A DNA stretch of 27,716 nucleotides, taken from positions 1-27,716 of the forward strand of contig CAKSGA010000017.1 of the NCBI GenBank assembly GCA_934454435.1, read 5' to 3'. Under the pieces are notes generated by a model that was given only the letters and a program-made list of their open reading frames with translations, had not been told where the DNA came from and did no database searches. This DNA comes from an uncultured Oscillospiraceae bacterium. Lineage in GTDB: Bacteria; Bacillota; Clostridia; Oscillospirales; Ruminococcaceae. The position numbers and the translations under genes were made by a program. Shown here one piece after another: positions 7,577-15,806 of the stretch; position 1 is the stretch's first letter, and every line of letters begins with the position of its first letter.

Positions 7577-8644
7577 TCACTCAGCCTCCTTTGCAAGCGC
7601 CTTAATATGTTCAAGGATAGCCGAGGGCTTCGGGATAACGCCGCCGGTGCGTCCGTAGAAATCCACCGGCAGCCGGCAGCCCAGCGCCAGCTTCACATCA
7701 TCTATCATCTGTCCCATGGACATCTCAACGCACAGAACCCTCTTTGCGTTCCTGCACGCTTCATTCAGTTCATCAACGGGGAACGGCCACAGTGTTACCG
7801 GGCGGAAAAGTCCCGCCTTTATGCCCTGCTCCCGGGCGCTGTCCACCGCCGCCTTTGCCAGCCTTGCGACTGAACCGTAGGCGGTCACGATGATCTCTGC
7901 GTCCTCAGTGCGGTAAAGCTCCGCTTCGTGGAGCTCCTTCTTCACCGTTTCATAACGCCTGAAACGCTCGAAGTTGAGCCGCTCCAGCTCCTCTGCCTGA
8001 AGGTAGAGGGAGTTCACTATGTTATGCTTTCTCTGGTTCTTATGTCCGGATGTCGCCCAGGGCTTCTCTGACGGGTCGTGGTTCTGTATCTCTTCGCTGC
8101 CGAATACTACCGGCTCCATCATCTGACCCAGCAGTCCGTCAGCGAGTATCATTGCGGGCATTCTGTACTTGTCGGCTTCGTCAAACGCCCTGCCCATGAG
8201 GTCCGCCATCTCCTGGACGGAAGAGGGCGCAAACACGAGTATCTGGAAGTCGCCGTGACCCAGCGCCCTGGTCGCCTGCCAGTAATCGCTCTGGGAGGGC
8301 TGGATTCCGCCGAGTCCGGGGCCGCCTCTCATGACGTTCACTATAACGCAGGGGAGGTCAGAGCCCGCCATGTAGGACACGCCCTCGCTCTTCAGGGATA
8401 TTCCCGGGGATGAGCTTGAAGTCATGCAGCGCACGCCGGAGCTTGCACAGCCGTAGACCATGTTTATGGCAGCTACCTCGCTCTCAGCCTGGAGGAACAC
8501 GCCGCCGACCTTCGGCATGCGCTTCGCCATGTACGCCGATATCTCGGTCTGCGGGGTGATGGGGTAGCCGAAGAAGCACTTGCAGCCCGCCCGTATCGCA
8601 GCTTCTGCCAGAGCCTCGTTGCCTTTCATAAGGTTTCTTTCCAT
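7577..8644 (-). CDS. vorB: 2-oxoacid:ferredoxin oxidoreductase, alpha subunit (VorB-like)
   Basis: A 355-residue subunit with the pyrimidine-binding domain first (GNEALAEAAIRAGCKCFFGYPITPQTEI, given here in parts: GNEALAEAAIRAG, then FFGYPITPQTEI), a catalytic-type QAESEVAAI stretch, SSSSPGISLKSEGVSYMAG and RGGPGLGGIQPSQSDYW. A transketolase C-terminal-like domain follows (IIVTAYGSVARLAK and VLCVEMSMGQM). Proteins of this length and motif set are usually named VorB, for 3-methyl-2-oxobutanoate, or KorA, for 2-oxoglutarate; the substrate remains open. ATG 8644 is preferred over the GTG one codon earlier because GGAGGTGA precedes it at good distance. Its A is shared with the TGA of the ferredoxin gene. 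Confidence 0.93.
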   Translation of the reverse strand: MERNLMKGNEALAEAAIRAGCKCFFGYPITPQTEISAYMAKRMPKVGGVFLQAESEVAAINMVYGCASSGVRCMTSSSSPGISLKSEGVSYMAGSDLPCVIVNVMRGGPGLGGIQPSQSDYWQATRALGHGDFQILVFAPSSVQEMADLMGRAFDEADKYRMPAMILADGLLGQMMEPVVFGSEEIQNHDPSEKPWATSGHKNQRKHNIVNSLYLQAEELERLNFERFRRYETVKKELHEAELYRTEDAEIIVTAYGSVARLAKAAVDSAREQGIKAGLFRPVTLWPFPVDELNEACRNAKRVLCVEMSMGQMIDDVKLALGCRLPVDFYGRTGGVIPKPSAILEHIKALAKEAE

Positions 8645-8865
8645 CACTCGTCACCTCCGTCAGCCCGGATGGTTATCGCACAGTCAGGGCACATCATTGC
8701 GCACATCGCACATGCGATACATGCGTCGTCGTCAATGCACACGGCGGTGTAATATCCCTTTGCGTTGAGCTTCTCATGGGAGATCTCAACGATCTTCTTC
8801 GGACATGCGGTGGTGCACAGAGCACAGCCCTTGCACGCCTCAAAGTCCACTTTCATCTTTGCCAT
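8644..8865 (-). CDS. 2-oxoacid oxidoreductase delta subunit, 2[4Fe-4S] ferredoxin
   Basis: A 73-residue ferredoxin-like protein with two CxxCxxCxxxC clusters: C11, C14, C17, C21 and C49, C52, C55, C59. The second set of each is followed by Pro as usual. It passes electrons from the thiamine site to soluble ferredoxin. Two further cysteines (C43, C62) lie outside the standard motifs. It is the first oxidoreductase subunit gene and its stop overlaps the alpha start. The ribosome site is an A- and G-rich stretch (AAAGGGAAAA) rather than a full AGGAGG. Confidence 0.93.
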   Translation of the reverse strand: MAKMKVDFEACKGCALCTTACPKKIVEISHEKLNAKGYYTAVCIDDDACIACAMCAMMCPDCAITIRADGGDE

Positions 8866-8929
8866 TTCATTTTCCCTTTCCCGTTCCTGTAACGGTGACC
8901 TGCCCGTGGCATTTCTGTATCTCAGGCAG

Positions 8930-9583
8930 TTATTTTTCTTCCCAGAACGGACGTATATAGACGTCCACAGGATATGCGCCTTCTACTCCGAGCGAACGCC
9001 CGGCTGCGGTCATCACCACCGGAATTCCGGCAGTCCTGCCGCACTGTACAGCATAATCCGCCGTGACTTTTACATCATCGGCGGAAGTCTGTGAGCCTAA
9101 ATTTGAGCAGTTGATCACGCCCTTTGCCTTTATCCGGGACACCTGCTCAATGTCCCGCAGGAGCTCCACCGCCTCTTCCGGAGTTCTGGTGAGGTAGCGG
9201 TAGCGGTTCACGACATAATATAGCGAGCAGCCAAGATTGTTCAGCACGGCGGAATACTGCCCCAGCGCCACTGCGCCGGAGTCGTCACCGCCGACGTCTA
9301 TAATAAGCCGCTCGCAGCCGTTCGCCAGGGCTGCCATATCAAACCCCAGTGATGGAATATCAAGATTGGTATTTGCGAACTGCGGAGCCACCAGCTTTAT
9401 CCCGTAATGCTCAAACAGCTCCGGGAAATCGGCGGTGCGGAAGTAGGGGTTCACGATGTCCAGATCGATCACCGTGACCTGCTCACCCGCCTTTGCGTAG
9501 TCCACCGCAAGGTTCACTGCAAGGTTGGTCTTTCCCGAGCCGTAGTGCCCGGTTATTGCGATTATCTTTCCAAGATCAGTCAT
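8930..9583 (-). CDS. P-loop ATPase, MinD/CobQ-like, of the oxidoreductase operon
   Basis: A 217-residue nucleotide-binding protein. Walker A is GHYGSGKT (residues 12-19), which lacks the leading lysine of true MinD/ParA proteins. A VIDLDIVNPYFR stretch follows the first strand, with LIIDVGGDDSGAVALG as the Walker B region and a YVVNRYR strand. No cysteine cluster or membrane segment is seen. It lies between the zinc-ribbon gene (4-bp ATGA overlap) and the ferredoxin subunit (64-bp gap) in one apparent operon. That suggests a role in maturing or inserting cofactors of the oxidoreductase, as P-loop proteins of this fold do for other metalloenzymes, but this is inference only. The closest named homologue is unknown to me. 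Confidence 0.8.
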   Translation of the reverse strand: MTDLGKIIAITGHYGSGKTNLAVNLAVDYAKAGEQVTVIDLDIVNPYFRTADFPELFEHYGIKLVAPQFANTNLDIPSLGFDMAALANGCERLIIDVGGDDSGAVALGQYSAVLNNLGCSLYYVVNRYRYLTRTPEEAVELLRDIEQVSRIKAKGVINCSNLGSQTSADDVKVTADYAVQCGRTAGIPVVMTAAGRSLGVEGAYPVDVYIRPFWEEK

Positions 9584-10044
9584 ACAGGCGAGTTCCTCAT
9601 AGCCTCGAATAGCATTTCTGTGTCAGCGCCCGAGACCGCCAGTACGATCCCGAACACTATCATGAACACAAGCTCCAGCGCTATGAGCACGCACTGTATC
9701 CACAGCATAGCCTGGCAATAGCGCTTCTTCTCTATAGGAGTATTGTTCGAGAACGCCCAGGATATACAGAATATCAGGCTGATAAACCCGAAAAAAGATG
9801 TGGCGACGATAGTCAGCGCCCATTTGCCGACGGTCATTTCCGACTGGTCCCTGTATACGGGCTTCTGCTCCTGGAACCCGCCGTAATCCGGCATGGTGCC
9901 ACGGTGCGGGTCGCCGGAGGAATAACCTGCCTGAGCCTGCTGCGGCTTTGGCTCCTCCACGTTAGGGAGGGGTGCGCCGCACGACGGGCAGAACGATCCC
10001 TCGCCCGTGACGAGTGTATTGCAATTCTTACATATTCTCTGCAT
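9580..10044 (-). CDS. Zinc-ribbon membrane protein
   Basis: A 154-residue protein with an N-terminal zinc ribbon (C5, C8, C19, C22 in CKNC and CPSC), a Pro/Gln/Tyr-rich linker to about residue 70, and two hydrophobic segments at roughly 74-98 and 112-137. The topology suggests a cytoplasmic ribbon tethered to the membrane by a helical hairpin. It is the first gene behind the promoter at 10125-10153, and its stop overlaps the ATPase start. I know no function for it. Because it precedes the ATPase and oxidoreductase genes it may anchor or sense something for that complex, but it could equally be a passenger. Confidence 0.75.
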   Translation of the reverse strand: MQRICKNCNTLVTGEGSFCPSCGAPLPNVEEPKPQQAQAGYSSGDPHRGTMPDYGGFQEQKPVYRDQSEMTVGKWALTIVATSFFGFISLIFCISWAFSNNTPIEKKRYCQAMLWIQCVLIALELVFMIVFGIVLAVSGADTEMLFEAMRNSPV

Positions 10045-10124
10045 GATAGACCTTCTTTCTTTAAGACCACCTCAAAAACTGTCCTGAAGCGGCCTTATAC
10101 CGAACCGTTACCTTTCACAATTTA

Positions 10125-10153
10125 ATTGTAGCATAATAAAACTGCCCTGTCAA
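10125..10153 (-). promoter_or_regulatory. Sigma-A-type promoter of the oxidoreductase operon
   Basis: TTGACA (10153-10148), 17 bp, TACAAT (10130-10125) on the minus strand predict a start near 10118 and a leader of about 73 nt. It is the only clear promoter seen before the six-gene block that ends at 6308. Confidence 0.8.
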
Positions 10154-10236
10154 CAATAATCACAGATCGAACACAATTTTTCATGATACCGACACCAGCC
10201 CGGCAAAATTGCGACACTATGTATGGAAAATACAAA

Positions 10237-10659
10237 TCACTTTTCCAGCCACTGGCTCATTCCGGCGCCAAGGAGCTCGTTCGGTCTGTCCCGGAAGCCG
10301 AACTGACGGTAGAACGGCTCACGCTCCTTTGCTGACATCAGATACACCACTATCTTCTCCCCAGGTTCCAGCGTGGAGTAAAGATAATCCATCGTGCGAC
10401 GCATCATCTGCTTGCCGATGCCCTGATGCTGATACTCGGGTATCACTATCACGTCCGTGATGAAGTTCGCATAGCCGCCCTCGGAAAGAACACGTATCAT
10501 TCCCACGCAGCGCCCGTTGTCACGCACCGTGGTTATGTGGAACGCATTGTTCAGAACGTTCCTGCATATTCTGTCTGACAGCACCATGAAATTCACCTGG
10601 CGGCGCATTTCCTTATATTCCTCAAGGCTGGGCGCCTTATCTATAAATTCAAGTTCCAT
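10237..10659 (-). CDS. GNAT-family N-acetyltransferase
   Basis: A 140-residue acetyltransferase that would move an acetyl group from acetyl-CoA to an unknown amine. The acetyl-CoA motif lies in VIPEYQHQGIGKQMMRRTM (about residues 71-89), preceded by strands ITTVRDNGRCVGMIRVL and followed by KEREPFYRQFGF, the usual motif-B end. I choose ATG 10659 over the ATG at 10677: AAAAGGAAGAAG lies just before 10659 and acts as its ribosome site, while 10677 has none and sits against the ftsH terminator hairpin. The substrate cannot be predicted. Confidence 0.85.
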   Translation of the reverse strand: MELEFIDKAPSLEEYKEMRRQVNFMVLSDRICRNVLNNAFHITTVRDNGRCVGMIRVLSEGGYANFITDVIVIPEYQHQGIGKQMMRRTMDYLYSTLEPGEKIVVYLMSAKEREPFYRQFGFRDRPNELLGAGMSQWLEK

Positions 10660-10680
10660 TATCTTCTTCCTTTTCATGCC

Positions 10681-10704
10681 AAAAGCCGCCCGACCGGACG
10701 GCTT
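10681..10704 (-). terminator. Hairpin terminator after ftsH
   Basis: On the minus strand AAGCCGTCC pairs with GGGCGGCTT around a 4-nt GGTC loop, with one G-U pair, then TTTT. It lies between the ftsH stop and the acetyltransferase start. The T-run is only four bases, so part of the transcription may continue into the acetyltransferase gene. Confidence 0.65.
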
Positions 10705-10727
10705 ATATGCAGTTATATATGCTTATA

Positions 10728-12824
10728 TTATTTGCTGAGGGGGTGTCCGCACTTCTGGCAGAATGCGCTGCCGGACTTGTTGACGTGTCCGCATACGGAG
10801 CAGGTCTCGCCGTCCGCACTTACTTCGGGCTTATCCTCCACAGGACTCTCCACGGTGGGTTCAGCGGGAGTTTCCTCCGTTGCTGACGGCAGCTCGGAAA
10901 CCAGTGTGCCGGTCTTGTTCTTGGGATTACCGTCAAGGTCGATCTCGTCAGCCATGAGCTTGTAGAAGTCCACGCCCTCGATCTTCTCATGACGCATGAG
11001 GTACTGTGCACAGCGCTCCAGCAGGTCGCCGTGCTCTGTGAGTATCTCCTTTGCCTTTTCGTAGCCGGTTTCTATCAGCTCCCTGATCTCGCCGTCTATC
11101 TCCGCCGCTACATTCTCGGAGTAATTCCTGCCCTGGGAATAATCCCTGCCCAGGAACACCTCCTGGTTCTCGTGTCCGTAGAGAATCGGACCCAGCTTCT
11201 CGGAGAAGCCGTATCTCGTCACCATGTTCCTTGCAACGGAGGTCGCACGCTCAATATCATTGGAAGCTCCGGTGGAGATATCGTCAAGAATGAGCTTCTC
11301 GGCAACACGTCCGCCAAGCAGGACGATTATCTCTTCCTCCATGTAGGTCTTGCTTACAAAGGAGCGGTCCTTCTCGGGAACGTGCATGGTAAATCCGCCC
11401 GCCATGCCACGGGGAATGATGGATACCTGGTGTACCTTATCCTGGGTCTTGCAGAAGTAGGTCGTTATCGCATGACCGGACTCGTGATAAGCAGTCAGGC
11501 GCTTTTCCTCGGGAGTTACGACCTTGGACTTCTTCTCGGGTCCTGCAACTACCTTGATGGTCGCTTCCTCGATGTCCTTCTTGGTGATCGCCTTGCGGTT
11601 TCCACGGGCTGCGAGCAGCGCCGCTTCGTTTACCAGATTCTCGAGGTCCGCACCGGTGAAGCCGGCGGTGGTGGCTGCGATGGTCTTGAGGTCCACATCG
11701 GGACCGATATTCTTGTTTCTTGTGTGGACCTTGAGTATCTCCTCACGGCCCTTGATATCGGGATAATTTACAACGATCTGTCTGTCGAAACGTCCGGGAC
11801 GGAGCAGTGCCGGGTCAAGGATATCACGGCGGTTGGTCGCTGCCATTACGATGATGGAGTCGTTCTCAGTGAAGCCGTCCATTTCAACGAGCAGCTGGTT
11901 CAGGGTCTGCTCACGCTCGTCATGACCGCCGCCAAGACCTGCGCCTCTCTGGCGGCCTACGGCGTCTATCTCATCAATGAAGATAATGGACGGAGTCTTT
12001 TTCTTTGCCTGCTCGAACAGGTCACGCACACGGGAAGCACCCACGCCGACGAACATCTCAACGAAGTCCGAACCGCTTATGGAGAAGAACGGAGCGCCTG
12101 CCTCGCCTGCGACTGCCTTTGCGAGCAGCGTCTTACCGGTTCCGGGAGGGCCCACGAGCAGAACGCCCTTGGGGATCCTCGCACCGATCTCACGGTACTT
12201 GCCGGGGTTCTTCAGGAAGTCAACGATCTCCTCGAGCTCCTGCTTTTCCTCGTCAGCGCCCGCAACGTCGTCAAATGTGACCTTCTTGCCGGTGTGCTGT
12301 CTTACGTTCGCACGGGAGAAGCTGGACATCTTACCGCCGCCGGTGCTCTGACGCATAACGATGACTGTGAAGATTATCATCACGCCGACAAGCAGCAGAT
12401 ACGGCAGTACGCTGGTCAGGAACGTATTGTCGCTGATCGGGATATAGTCCTCCTTGAGGGGAGCGTCCTTGTTAACGGCATTATATCTCTGGCGATAATT
12501 AGCCGCCGACATCGTATTGTTTTCACTATCATAAAGGAATCCAGAGTTGATGTCGTTGATGAAAATGCTGACATTCGGCACTGTGTAGGTGTGAGCAGGT
12601 GCTGAACCGTCCTCGCCTTTCAGCCTGTAGGTCAGTGCTCCGCTGCCGAGGTCGAGCTGGAACTCTGAAACGTTCAGCGAGTCGAACTCAGCCATAACGC
12701 TGGAATATGACGTTGTGGACCTTGAAGCTCCGCTCGCCATATTAAGTACGGACACAAGCCCGAAAATAAGCAGGAATATGATCAGCAGATATATGATCAC
12801 GCCCTTGAACTTGTTTGAATTCAT
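10728..12824 (-). CDS. ftsH: ATP-dependent zinc metalloprotease FtsH, with added C-terminal zinc ribbon
   Basis: A 698-residue membrane AAA+ protease for damaged or regulated membrane and cytoplasmic proteins. The N-terminus has a membrane helix (9-29), a roughly 105-residue external domain and a second helix (136-157). The AAA domain carries Walker A GPPGTGKT (225-232), Walker B IIFIDEID (280-287) and the second-region-of-homology arginines ([18 protein letters not shown]). The protease site is HESGH (447-451) with a third-ligand Asp in SNDIER (D523). After about residue 640 there is an acidic Pro/Glu linker, then a four-cysteine ribbon (C675, C678, C689, C692) that standard FtsH proteins lack. 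The start is ATG 12824 behind GGAAAGGCGG. Its own promoter is predicted at 12937-12965, although transcription from tilS could also enter. Confidence 0.96.
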   Translation of the reverse strand: MNSNKFKGVIIYLLIIFLLIFGLVSVLNMASGASRSTTSYSSVMAEFDSLNVSEFQLDLGSGALTYRLKGEDGSAPAHTYTVPNVSIFINDINSGFLYDSENNTMSAANYRQRYNAVNKDAPLKEDYIPISDNTFLTSVLPYLLLVGVMIIFTVIVMRQSTGGGKMSSFSRANVRQHTGKKVTFDDVAGADEEKQELEEIVDFLKNPGKYREIGARIPKGVLLVGPPGTGKTLLAKAVAGEAGAPFFSISGSDFVEMFVGVGASRVRDLFEQAKKKTPSIIFIDEIDAVGRQRGAGLGGGHDEREQTLNQLLVEMDGFTENDSIIVMAATNRRDILDPALLRPGRFDRQIVVNYPDIKGREEILKVHTRNKNIGPDVDLKTIAATTAGFTGADLENLVNEAALLAARGNRKAITKKDIEEATIKVVAGPEKKSKVVTPEEKRLTAYHESGHAITTYFCKTQDKVHQVSIIPRGMAGGFTMHVPEKDRSFVSKTYMEEEIIVLLGGRVAEKLILDDISTGASNDIERATSVARNMVTRYGFSEKLGPILYGHENQEVFLGRDYSQGRNYSENVAAEIDGEIRELIETGYEKAKEILTEHGDLLERCAQYLMRHEKIEGVDFYKLMADEIDLDGNPKNKTGTLVSELPSATEETPAEPTVESPVEDKPEVSADGETCSVCGHVNKSGSAFCQKCGHPLSK

Positions 12825-12893
12825 TAATACCGCCTTTCCGGAAACGGATTCCTTATATAATAGTATATCACGTTGAATTCACAGAATAGCACC

Positions 12894-12911
12894 ACAAATG
12901 TGTGCATTTGT
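12894..12911. promoter_or_regulatory. Inverted repeat in the ftsH leader
   Basis: ACAAATG (12894-12900) and CATTTGT (12905-12911) form a perfect 7-bp inverted repeat around TGTG. With the predicted start near 12930 it lies about +20 to +37 of the ftsH transcript, so it could be an operator or a small RNA hairpin. Confidence 0.4.
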
Positions 12912-12936
12912 CCTATTATTGATTTGGACAAGAAAT

Positions 12937-12965
12937 ATTATATCACACTTTCAATCAAAATGCAA
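12937..12965 (-). promoter_or_regulatory. Sigma-A-type promoter of ftsH
   Basis: TTGCAT (12965-12960), 17 bp, TATAAT (12942-12937) on the minus strand. It lies in the tilS-ftsH gap and gives a leader of about 105 nt. Confidence 0.72.
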
Positions 12966-13004
12966 ACTATTTTCGTGAACATTTCCTGAAAATTTACTGA
13001 ACTG

Positions 13005-13979
13005 TCAGGGCTGTTTTTCGTGCTTTTTGTAGTGCTGCTCCTCTTCCATTACGAAAACCGTACCACGCTTCACTACAAAGAACTTCCCACGGCAGGGATT
13101 GAATTTCCCCCTGCCCTCCGCAATGATCTGGGCCGCCGTGTTGATACGCAGAGCGCTCGGCTCGATCCCGCCATCGCTGAATATCATGCGTATCGCCCGG
13201 CTCAGCAGCGGCATCGGCAGCCCCGCCAGGTGCTCCGCCGAATACCCTCCGGGGCACCTCGACTCCTCCAGCTTCTGCGCCGCCATTTCGTCCAGAAAGT
13301 CACTGTCGGAACGCAGGCTGTGCTCCATCCGGTTCATCGTGGAGAACAGCGAGCCGTTCACTTTCAGCATTTCCGGCAGGATTATCCGGCGAATGCGGTT
13401 ACGGGTGTAGTCAGTGTCGAGGTTCGTGCTGTCCGTAACCCAGGAAAGCCCGTTCGCACGGCAGTACTCCTCGACCTCGGCACGGGTGCAGTATATCAGC
13501 GGTCTGATGATGTTCCCACGCACCGGAGGAACTCCGCACAGACCTTTCAGACCCGTTCCCCGCATCATGTTGAGCAGCACGGTTTCTGCGCAGTCGTTGG
13601 AGTTGTGCGCCGTTGCCAGCTTCTTCCCCGCCGAGACCTCTGCGAAGAACTCGTACCTGACACGCCGGGCGCACTCCTCAAGGCTCTCATGCTTCTGCTG
13701 CATGGAGGGCACGTCTGCTTCCCTTATTTCAAGCGGAACGCCGAGCCTGTCGCACAGCTCCCCGCAGAAATGCATGTCCCGGTCGCTCTCATCGCCACGG
13801 ATATGGTGATTGATATGACACGCCGAAATAGTCACGCCCAGCCTTTCGGACAGGGTTTTCAGGGCATGCAGAAGGGAAACGCTGTCTGCACCCCCGGATA
13901 ATGCGGCGACTACAGCGTCTCCCTTTTCGATCATTTTATAATCGGCACATGCCGCAGCGATATTCTCAAGAAAATCCAT
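13005..13979 (-). CDS. tilS: tRNA(Ile)-lysidine synthase TilS, short form
   Basis: A 324-residue enzyme that attaches lysine to C34 of the CAU-anticodon isoleucine tRNA, changing both codon reading and charging. The ATP pyrophosphatase loop SGGADS is at residues 28-33, followed by CHINHHIRGDESDRD, the ATAHNSNDCAETVLLNMMRGTG-like stretch (read as ATAHNSND, then AETVLLNMMRGTG) and WVTDSTNLDTDYTRNRIR, the typical TilS tRNA-binding segment. Longer TilS proteins have about 430-470 residues; here the C-terminal domain is reduced to roughly 60 residues ending in a basic, KH-rich tail. ATG 13979 is chosen for AGGAGAA upstream; the longer frame to 14093 lies inside dnaB. It begins one base after the dnaB stop. 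Confidence 0.92.
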   Translation of the reverse strand: MDFLENIAAACADYKMIEKGDAVVAALSGGADSVSLLHALKTLSERLGVTISACHINHHIRGDESDRDMHFCGELCDRLGVPLEIREADVPSMQQKHESLEECARRVRYEFFAEVSAGKKLATAHNSNDCAETVLLNMMRGTGLKGLCGVPPVRGNIIRPLIYCTRAEVEEYCRANGLSWVTDSTNLDTDYTRNRIRRIILPEMLKVNGSLFSTMNRMEHSLRSDSDFLDEMAAQKLEESRCPGGYSAEHLAGLPMPLLSRAIRMIFSDGGIEPSALRINTAAQIIAEGRGKFNPCRGKFFVVKRGTVFVMEEEQHYKKHEKQP

Positions 13980-13980
13980 G

Positions 13981-15342
13981 TCAGTTCTCCTGGCGCACGA
14001 ATTCTGCGTTCGTGAAGCGTGTGAACTCGCCGTCCCAGCCCAGCGGCACCGTTCCCGGTTCGCCGTGACGGTTCTTTGCAACGATACATTCACAGGAGTT
14101 CACGTTCGGGTCCGTCTTGTCATAATATGCGTTGCGGTAGAGGAACATTACGATATCTGCGTCCTGCTCGATAGAACCGGACTCACGCAGGTCGGACAGC
14201 AGCGGTCGCTTGTCCGGGCGCTGCTCGGGGCCTCTCGCAAGCTGCGAAAGCGTGATCACAGGAACGTTCAGCTCCTTTGCCATTATCTTCAGATTTCTCG
14301 TGATGTCAGAGATCTCGACTACCCGGTTTCCGTTATAATTCTTGGTGGACGACATAAGCTGGAGGTAGTCGATGACCACCAACCCGAGGTTCTTCATACG
14401 GCGGAGCTTCGCCTTTATTCCTGCGACCGTAATTCCCGGGGTGTCATCGATGTAGATGTTCAGACGGGAAAGCACCTCCGCCGCCCTGCCGATGTCCTTC
14501 CACTTCTCCTTCGGGATAACGCCGGTCTTCATTGCGTCAGAAGTCAGCGAAGCCTCGCTGCTTATCATTCTGCTGACGATCTGCTCCTTTGACATCTCAA
14601 GGCTGAATACCGCTACCGCCTTGTCGTTGTACTTCTTTCCGACATTCGTTGCAATGTTCATTGCAAAGGACGTCTTACCCATACCGGGTCTTGCCGCAAG
14701 TATTATCAGGTCGGACTTGTTCAGACCGTAGATACGCTTGTCGAGCTCCTTGTACAGCGTGGAAAGTCCCGTAATGGACGAACCTCCGCCCTCCTGAGCC
14801 TGCTTGTAGAGGTCGTTGAGCGCATTCACACGGTCGAGGACTATGCCGCTGATATGGGTAAGTCCCTTTATCTCAGAACCGCTTCTGATGTCAAATATCT
14901 TCTGCTCTGCGAAATCTATCAGCGTGTTGGCGTCCTCGGAACCCTCGTTCGCCGTGTCGATTATCTCCTTTGCGGCGAAGATCAGGCTGCGCACCATGTA
15001 CTTGTCAACGACTATCTGTGCATATTTTGACACAGATGAAATGCTCGGAACAGCGGTCATAATGCGGGTGAGGTACTCCTTCGCCTGCTCGCTGGTCTCG
15101 AATATCCCCTGGCGCATGCAGGCTTCAAGCACCGTTACGACATCTATCCGGTCGCCGGTGATGAACATATTCAGCATGACACCGTAGACGCCCTTGTTTA
15201 CCGCCACATAGAAGTGCTCCGGCTGGAGTATCGTCGCAAGCTCCGACATCGCCTCGCTGTCCATGAGCACCGTACCCAGCACGGACTGCTCCGCATCAAG
15301 GTTGAACGGTATATTTATCCCGGATATGTCGTACTCAGCCAT
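13981..15342 (-). CDS. dnaB: Replicative DNA helicase DnaB
   Basis: A 453-residue hexameric helicase that unwinds DNA at the replication fork. The N-terminal helical domain runs from NIPFNLDAEQSVLGTVLMD to about residue 110. After the linker, the RecA-like domain carries Walker A AARPGMGKTS, FSLEMSKEQIVSRM, the LVVIDYLQLM Walker B region and LSQLARGPEQRPDKRP, then DLRESGSIEQDADIVMFLYR near the end. No intein or insertion is seen. It lies one base after the rplI stop. B. subtilis calls the equivalent gene dnaC and also keeps it beside rplI and gdpP. It is the expected partner of the loader and DnaD proteins encoded at 3219-5216. Confidence 0.96.
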   Translation of the reverse strand: MAEYDISGINIPFNLDAEQSVLGTVLMDSEAMSELATILQPEHFYVAVNKGVYGVMLNMFITGDRIDVVTVLEACMRQGIFETSEQAKEYLTRIMTAVPSISSVSKYAQIVVDKYMVRSLIFAAKEIIDTANEGSEDANTLIDFAEQKIFDIRSGSEIKGLTHISGIVLDRVNALNDLYKQAQEGGGSSITGLSTLYKELDKRIYGLNKSDLIILAARPGMGKTSFAMNIATNVGKKYNDKAVAVFSLEMSKEQIVSRMISSEASLTSDAMKTGVIPKEKWKDIGRAAEVLSRLNIYIDDTPGITVAGIKAKLRRMKNLGLVVIDYLQLMSSTKNYNGNRVVEISDITRNLKIMAKELNVPVITLSQLARGPEQRPDKRPLLSDLRESGSIEQDADIVMFLYRNAYYDKTDPNVNSCECIVAKNRHGEPGTVPLGWDGEFTRFTNAEFVRQEN

Positions 15343-15343
15343 A

Positions 15344-15790
15344 TCAGCCCTCTACCACGCTTACCGTGAACTTTGCGGAAACGCCTGCGTACAGTCTTGC
15401 CTCGGCAGCAAAATCGCCGAAGCCCTCTATCTTGAGGTTCAGCACGATCTTCTTCTTGTCAACGTCGCAGCCGAGCTCCTGCTTTATCGCAGCGGAAACC
15501 TCCTTTGAGGTCACGGTCCCGAACAGTCTGCCGTTCTGACCTGCCTTTGCCCTGACTGTTATCTTCTTGTCACGCAGCTTGTCTGCGATCTCCTTTGCGT
15601 TCGCAACATCAACGTCTATCTTGTGCTGCGCAGAGTCCTTCTGACCCTGGAGCAGATTGAGGTTCTTTGCGCTCGCTTCCTGTGCAAGTCCCTTCTTGAT
15701 GAGGAAGTTTATGCCGTAGCCGTCCTTTACCTCGTGGACCTCGCCCTTCTTGCCGGTGCCCTTGACGTCCTGTAATAAAATGACTTTCAT
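15344..15790 (-). CDS. rplI: 50S ribosomal protein L9
   Basis: A 148-residue large-subunit protein. The N-terminal domain starts [17 protein letters not shown] and includes [16 protein letters not shown]; a long connecting helix follows (about 45-75), then the C-terminal domain with [20 protein letters not shown] 15790 is the start because ACAGGAGGAAAG precedes it; the longer frame to 15850 lacks a ribosome site and overlaps gdpP. It sits 16 bp after the gdpP stop. Confidence 0.97.
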   Translation of the reverse strand: MKVILLQDVKGTGKKGEVHEVKDGYGINFLIKKGLAQEASAKNLNLLQGQKDSAQHKIDVDVANAKEIADKLRDKKITVRAKAGQNGRLFGTVTSKEVSAAIKQELGCDVDKKKIVLNLKIEGFGDFAAEARLYAGVSAKFTVSVVEG

Positions 15791-15806
15791 GTTCTTTCCT
15801 CCTGTA

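Noticed and set aside
8644..8647. GTG start for the alpha subunit
   Set aside because: The ATG in the next codon has a better distance to GGAGGTGA, and its A is shared with the ferredoxin stop codon.
13005..14093. TilS starting at 14093 with 38 additional residues
   Set aside because: The added part overlaps the end of dnaB in another frame. ATG 13979 has AGGAGAA before it and begins at the usual family position.
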